Positions 30,601 through 32,188 of a stretch of DNA of 32,188 nucleotides are shown piece by piece. Position numbers and translations under genes: made by a program. Positions within the stretch are counted from its first letter, which is position 1, and every line of letters starts with the position of its first letter. This DNA is from a virus. Below the pieces are notes generated by a model. The model was given only the letters and a program-made list of their open reading frames with translations. It was not told the origin of the DNA and did no database searches. Location: the IMG/VR virus record IMGVR_UViG_3300030328_000198, positions 1 to 32,188 of that record; one strand, given 5' to 3'.

Positions 30601-31110
30601 ATTTTACAATTCTTAAATTTATCACCACCAGTTGGGTCAAAAGCTAGAAAACTAAATAGTGGTTTAAAAACTCTTAAGTTTAAAGGAGAGGAAATTAAAG
30701 AAATGTCAACGTTTGATATAAACAATCCTATTTGGAATAGTATTGGTCATTTTGTTTCTTTTTCAACAAACATTCCTTTAGATAGAGCTATTCAAAAAGT
30801 ACAAAATATTTCAGAAGCAAATAACCAAGATCATGAGGTTTGGCAACGAATAGCATTAATGATGGGTTGGAACACTTGGGATATTGGTATTAAAAACACA
30901 GCTGTTGAAGAAGCGTCTAAAAGAGTTGATGCTAAGAAAGAAGCAAAAAAAGAAGCTGAAAAAGAAGCTAAGAAAAAACAAAAAGAAAAAGAAAGAAAAG
31001 AAAGAGAAGCTAGAGAAGTACAATGTTCAGCTCGTACCAGAAAAGGTAAAGGACCTAGATGTAAGAATAGAACTGAAAATAAATCTGGTAGATGCTATGC
31101 TCATCAGTAA
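21616..31110 (+). CDS. Giant multi-domain internal virion (ejection) protein with zincin, HAD and Cys3-His motifs
   Basis: A 3164-residue protein, probably packed in the capsid and injected with the DNA (T7 gp16-like position; multi-domain like the 'polyvalent' phage proteins). In order: a short proline repeat at residues 9-32 or so; coiled coils (about 370-480); a tryptophan/glycine-rich, partly hydrophobic region (about 600-800) with EEGTSEAL; more coiled coil (about 800-1000); a zincin motif HEFLH (1052-1056) followed by GEEVITSLSE (E1107/E1108 as possible third ligand); a HAD phosphatase domain with DFDDT (2272-2276), VLTARP (T2351), K2388 or K2395, and ADD (D2407/D2408); then IPASAEDFKGLLYKFIGKGK and a C-terminal virion module with QSARPDMISSQQASPLGRLL (from 2857), a hydrophobic helix (about 2911-2934), and a final C3137-C3149-C3160-H3163 zinc motif. 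Which activities are real is untested. Residues 2450-3090 look widely conserved from memory. Confidence 0.8.
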   Translation: MQENQPLIQDPNVVQDPNAVQEPDVVQEPDVVQQPESELEKIVGYMRKQNFSMDRIKKVVRDYKKKEELEKVEAARIAKLTKSNDASAIYKQQKLQKKAMNEWASSLQPGAEFTNDQGVNYSLNENNEWTSNGEVVDQDDFKTNQLPQYYKQLTTAGEVPDFSVMSPELENLINATKITDEQSNTINKKANSRFDIFNKFQATGGPDVRDRQARGGVVEEENPLFEWDQVDNLADYKSGDVHYVSPYAEDPSKGISIEDERRLYNRDKQIIDAVKTREAIKRIAKEKGISPSEVDVNSKEVKKLAESITNDDIREDAIKALSEQERLDQIDRNVENFIDQEEGEEGFDTKWWQTFGVLKGKDQKEVSKEIDKIFSEEEKYINKTTAKQEVIANEIEDIDGALEGYTTDSKNIIAQIEKIQGREFTTQEEVDEANAEIRGLQDQLRGIDSNYNAILERRNDLVKTSGKIFENFQNAFPDDNPNWEHYKDLLSRNYSGLAYTGNAMVGWVSNTAQSLDEWIYRFNPLRLVKDENGEMPDWLKPMSGVLAVAAPSMGGLMAQAAETEEERKERHDNWNAWQEQWSSRVQKPKAWDEVDGWYDFGEWSAGVAGNQIPQLAFMWATMGAGSALGLTGTALKVWSGASMAIPAAGGKFREMQEEMDMYPTTDGDPLYSNLQLYSIAMGTGMVEALSEQVTFGQLDNALNISGAASDIFTLGFKQAVQKGVGSQLARVGIDILEEGTSEALATMGENLLGWARGGEHRNKSIWDGVDEAFVSGALISVGIKGMGVAKAPTAAFTSKDTNQKRGEIGQRLQKINDILRKPDLDSNLRDKYIGERNKLIAQSNKLLQSDIKKVDLLSNMEKKALIDIETDILQLRLQAENVANDNSLTPEQKIEEAKKLQDQVNELQNDKELILAEYTAQEAEENYQIEKQKIQQKVDAFNKRQQQEGGEGRTAELIETDTDSINESILADLAEIDAEIAENQRVLENVDPDSDAARTARSNIIEFNKRKAGLEGMSSQFGYISTDKDGNSKLYVNKDTNLANNNITTPMHEFLHHALWATVKRNPATQKAMGGALIDVINNNASEVGQNFINKVAAYEGSQQYGEEVITSLSEAIKTGDVKFSENLFTKIGDKLRRYFQNNYPNSALGKIKFNKGRDVYNFIKDFNDSIEKGYESAAINQVIDKGAIGRLVDGKKVDPVKDQGEVYESKIYQETDLMYKENKTRWGNDRIRKGLAAQMAYGLENDVMYRLKNFEGITAERQDIALDFIADDKSGLTGLIDGFDPVRMINKETGKPYESVMAYLLHRLPNGMRLIDARLLGFVQKNPKYGNIIQSMEQEGVQDKMEKQNLTDTTTPDPSENIIERESKRMFVNSMVIPDGKIVELRENNQDTYNEALQEVQAELDQDIKNGLVPKGTEVNLNVVNQRFVGKVIANEVANAKVDINGLNYKSFQKLLKQGPLKPVLQIFADLYGVPIDKLIGDKDLNQVQRGAAQNMFLLNADSNLQGLPDGHTASGTATGVPRVLLNMVNPETGNTDLLYKKTAAAKAAKTGSTAGLPLQVKQKGINKSHVQENLGIYRGKPNNAARGVDGMLRAFVIQNAMLASNQAVRQDALVNSENPFSVIKAIGDGKSDLYFSKVPKIEGGNIQINPNIDQQRLLDVYNYVERNPIFKTSVDLAVENTALELGIPLSEFGNIAEVLNAEISKYNKHGIQVADLAKAVKKVIPALSNYKNWNDFTNKNSELAQYGPYDFSNKNPNKADNIVQYKADVSNFFKSLPATMLTNNMFLKTFQNSVPGDVFTKAELQQIAKDVIANRSTDISTDIDFSKVGIPSQLADAVEKIANENADNPQRAAQLINKRISEEGFDQNENVKALKSFLKSMNDFINEPGISEQVKINRGKMVSTIMSQNTNFKGGILRGAAPLVGASLAGSTTAKTPVSKISKVDIARAYGVTGADAKMFGAIMTGANVIGKKADIARVQKMVDTALQNEIDASGVDITLDQYKDQIKESMMLPMLKVDKKTGITKPVDMVEFQRIKERHDEHMTSLLAFNTSNFKNMMDGTFDTKIDQEVKDYNRTLLNTTEQLEMDGITLNGVSLKTGNVVGPDGQRLSPLARILQVPGAAKNMLLFEYADTADKVIASEIAFEKMKRGELTAPIVNNVETALGKNTEYFSKNTDIVFDNIDAREAFGNLISKNTDPVQSKIAAVELVKTMENINDINDVKNNLINAYPLLNNDMTLDQQLQAVATIDNAIMFSKKPNNPTKGITILDFDDTLATSKSKVKFTKPDGTKGTLTPAQYAKQYQDLLAEGYSFDFSEFNKVIDGKIAPLFNKAMKLQGKFGPKNMFVLTARPMESAPAIHAFLKANGLNIPIDNITGLANSTAEAKAMWIADKVGEGYNDIYFADDALQNVQVVKNVLDQMDVKSKVQQAKTIYYSKMSDNFNEILEDVKGIRKETVFSDAKARKRGQKAGKWDWFIPASAEDFKGLLYKFIGKGKKGEAQLQFFKDALMDPFAKAIRTLDTIKQRVATDLSALNKQFKGINKKLKQEIPTGDFTYDTAVRVYNWNKLGYDIPGISKTDLANLVKAVEADPELAAYANGLNKVAGGIYPEPGQYWTTETIASDLHNMTEGLNRKEALAEFIENRKQIFGEWENGNLVGPNMNKIEAIYGIKVREALTDMLWRMENGTNRNFGGNRLTNRFANWVNNSVGAIMFLNMRSAVLQTLSTVNFMNWGFNNPLRAAKAFANQPQFWKDFAMIFNSDMLKSRRGGLKTSVSHAELAEAASGSKGSPKAIFAKLIKLGFTPTQIADSFAIAMGGASFYRNRFNDLIKQGVSEADAKAQAWNEFQQITEETQQSARPDMISSQQASPLGRLLLAFQNTPMQYTRIMKKAALDIANGRGDLKTNISKIIYYGAVQNFIFSALQKGLFAIAFSGEDEEEEKRDKKAINLANSMLDSVLRGTGVSGAVVSTIKNMIMKAMEESDKGWNSDEGKVILQFLNLSPPVGSKARKLNSGLKTLKFKGEEIKEMSTFDINNPIWNSIGHFVSFSTNIPLDRAIQKVQNISEANNQDHEVWQRIALMMGWNTWDIGIKNTAVEEASKRVDAKKEAKKEAEKEAKKKQKEKERKEREAREVQCSARTRKGKGPRCKNRTENKSGRCYAHQ
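21640..21711 (+). repeat. 18-base in-frame tandem repeat at the start of the giant gene
   Basis: Four consecutive 18-base units, the last two (21676-21693 and 21694-21711) identical and the first two diverged, followed by half a unit. They encode a six-residue repeat, QDPNVV/QDPNAV/QEPDVV/QEPDVV. Unit number could change by slippage without breaking the frame. Confidence 0.9.
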
Positions 31111-31140
31111 AATTATAAAATTACAAGTGATTCTAAAGAT

Positions 31141-32188
31141 ATGAAAAAACTACTAACAATATTATTAATAACACTAGTTTCCTGCGCAACTCCAAAAGAT
31201 TGCTGTGCACAGGTTAATTTGAAAAAATATTTTAAATTTTCAACTTTTTACGCAGCTGCAAGTGGAGGTACGTCTATATCAGATGTTGAAACTTTTTCTG
31301 TTAATAATGGTTTGGAAACTAATACTATAAAAACACCCTTTGATTATAATTTAGCTTTAGGAATACGTAAAATAGCTAGATTTGGTTATGAAAATAGAGC
31401 TCAAACATTTTATGATGGTACGGAAGAGTCTTGGTCAGATGGTGCAAACGTGGGTAAATCACGTGGGTTAGAGTTTTTATTTGAAATAGATTATAAAAGA
31501 CAACAAGGTAATGAATATTTAGATCAGCATCACTTTATAAGATTTGTTGATGATAAGTATATATTAAAAGGTGAATATTTAGAAGATGGTTTTGCAGACA
31601 TTAAATACTTTGAAACATCAGAAAGATATAGATATAAAGTTAATGACAAATTGTCCTTTAATGCTGGGCTTGCTCAAAGGTTATCTGAGCCATATGGTTA
31701 CGATCCTTTAGCGGAATGGATGCTAAGCAATGGCAATATACATTACACTTACCTAGCACTACAAGAGGGTTACAACGTCGATGTAGCTGCTAGTGAGTAT
31801 TTTTCTCCTAATGGAGAACTCGTTGCTACAAGCAAGGAGGTTTGGGAAGAGGTTGTTATACCAGTTGTTTTAGCTGATTACACTGAAAGAAAGCGTAATG
31901 AGTTAGACTTAATGATACAGCATTCGGTTGTATTAGGTTTTGATTATTATCACTATACAAAAACTTTTTGGACACACTCTTGGGCTAATTTAATGCCTTA
32001 TCATTTAGACCAAGGAGGTGAGTTTTCTTATCATAAATTTAACAACGGACAATGGTTAGATTATAGTGGTGGTATTATATTTGGTTATAAGTATAGTAAA
32101 AGATTAGGTACTTTTATCGAGGGAAAATATAATAAATACTGGAATAGAGAATGGTATGATTTTAAATTTGGAATTAACTACATAATAC
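31141..32188 (+). CDS. Exported outer-membrane-type protein, cut by the window edge
   Basis: The frame is open from 31141 through the window edge; 349 codons are visible and the 3' end is missing. The N-terminus has a lysine start, a hydrophobic core and a lipobox LVSC (C15), so lipoprotein sorting is likely; CCAQ (21-24) is an alternative signal-peptidase site of the kind common in Bacteroidota. The mature part is rich in Tyr, Phe, Trp and Gly with alternating strands (KFSTFYAAASGGTS, SHRY-like segments such as ERYRYKV, and SGGIIFGYKYSKRLGTFIEG). It nearly ends in DFKFGINYII, like the terminal strand of outer-membrane beta-barrels. I recall homologues in uncultured marine flavobacterial phages, always downstream of the giant ejection gene. 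It could shield the host surface against superinfecting phages, alter receptors, or sit on the virion; the role is unknown. It starts 30 bases after the giant gene. Confidence 0.75.
   Translation, partial: MKKLLTILLITLVSCATPKDCCAQVNLKKYFKFSTFYAAASGGTSISDVETFSVNNGLETNTIKTPFDYNLALGIRKIARFGYENRAQTFYDGTEESWSDGANVGKSRGLEFLFEIDYKRQQGNEYLDQHHFIRFVDDKYILKGEYLEDGFADIKYFETSERYRYKVNDKLSFNAGLAQRLSEPYGYDPLAEWMLSNGNIHYTYLALQEGYNVDVAASEYFSPNGELVATSKEVWEEVVIPVVLADYTERKRNELDLMIQHSVVLGFDYYHYTKTFWTHSWANLMPYHLDQGGEFSYHKFNNGQWLDYSGGIIFGYKYSKRLGTFIEGKYNKYWNREWYDFKFGINYII

Noticed and set aside
29442-30725. Three open frames on the - strand opposite the giant gene
   Set aside because: Long antisense frames are expected opposite this codon usage; none has a plausible leader or recognisable motif, and all other genes run on +.
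30884-31144. Lysine/leucine-rich 86-residue frame overlapping the end of the giant gene
   Set aside because: It is the shifted reading of the Lys/Glu-rich linker and zinc tail, which make sense in the main frame.
1-32188. tRNA genes, CRISPR arrays, integrase or attachment sites
   Set aside because: No cloverleaf-like GC-richer segment ending in CCA, no regularly spaced repeats, and no recombinase motif were seen; intergenic space is too short for most of these.

Overview
The window is the late (virion) region of a strictly lytic-looking, AT-rich tailed phage (Caudoviricetes) with a short, podovirus-type tail. Every gene I can support lies on the + strand, from position 88 to the right edge, and genes are packed with 1-base overlaps or gaps of a few tens of bases. 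I see no integrase, repressor, tRNA, insertion sequence or CRISPR array. A short non-contractile tail is inferred because there is no sheath, baseplate or tape-measure set; instead there is a very large tail-hub/nozzle-type protein, a gp14-like internal virion protein and a giant ejection-type protein. Almost no start codon has a Shine-Dalgarno sequence; starts follow A/T-rich leaders instead. Together with the low G+C this points to a Bacteroidota host, probably a marine flavobacterium. Several proteins also resemble, from memory, those of uncultured marine phages, flavobacterial podoviruses and crAss-like phages. No search was run, so host and lineage are inferences.

Layout: (1) 88-1390, four small genes: two unknowns, a GroES-like co-chaperonin candidate and a terminase small subunit candidate that overlaps it by 56 bases. 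(2) 1390-8591, packaging and head: large terminase, portal with a long coiled-coil tail, acidic scaffold candidate and major capsid protein, closed by a strong terminator at 8602-8648. (3) 8679-11550, an unknown conserved protein, a UUCG-loop hairpin, a 49-residue cysteine-containing mini-protein, and two connector/tail-adaptor candidates. (4) 11560-19816, a 2464-residue tail protein, a small tail-associated protein and a cupin. (5) 19820-31110, the ejection set: a gp14-like protein, a 362-residue helical protein and a 3164-residue multi-domain protein. The giant protein carries a HEFLH zincin motif, a complete set of HAD phosphatase motifs, a conserved C-terminal virion module and a terminal Cys3-His zinc motif. 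(6) 31141 to the edge, a gene cut by the window boundary. It encodes an exported protein with a lipobox and aromatic-rich beta-strands, probably placed in the host outer membrane.

How they would work together: the terminase pair packages DNA through the portal into a capsid assembled on the scaffold, perhaps with the host GroEL and the phage co-chaperonin. The adaptors and the giant nozzle close the head, and the internal proteins are carried in the capsid and injected with the DNA. The most interesting unexplained items are the giant multi-domain protein (with recurrent FSK/YSK tags bracketing its HAD domain) and the exported protein at the right edge.
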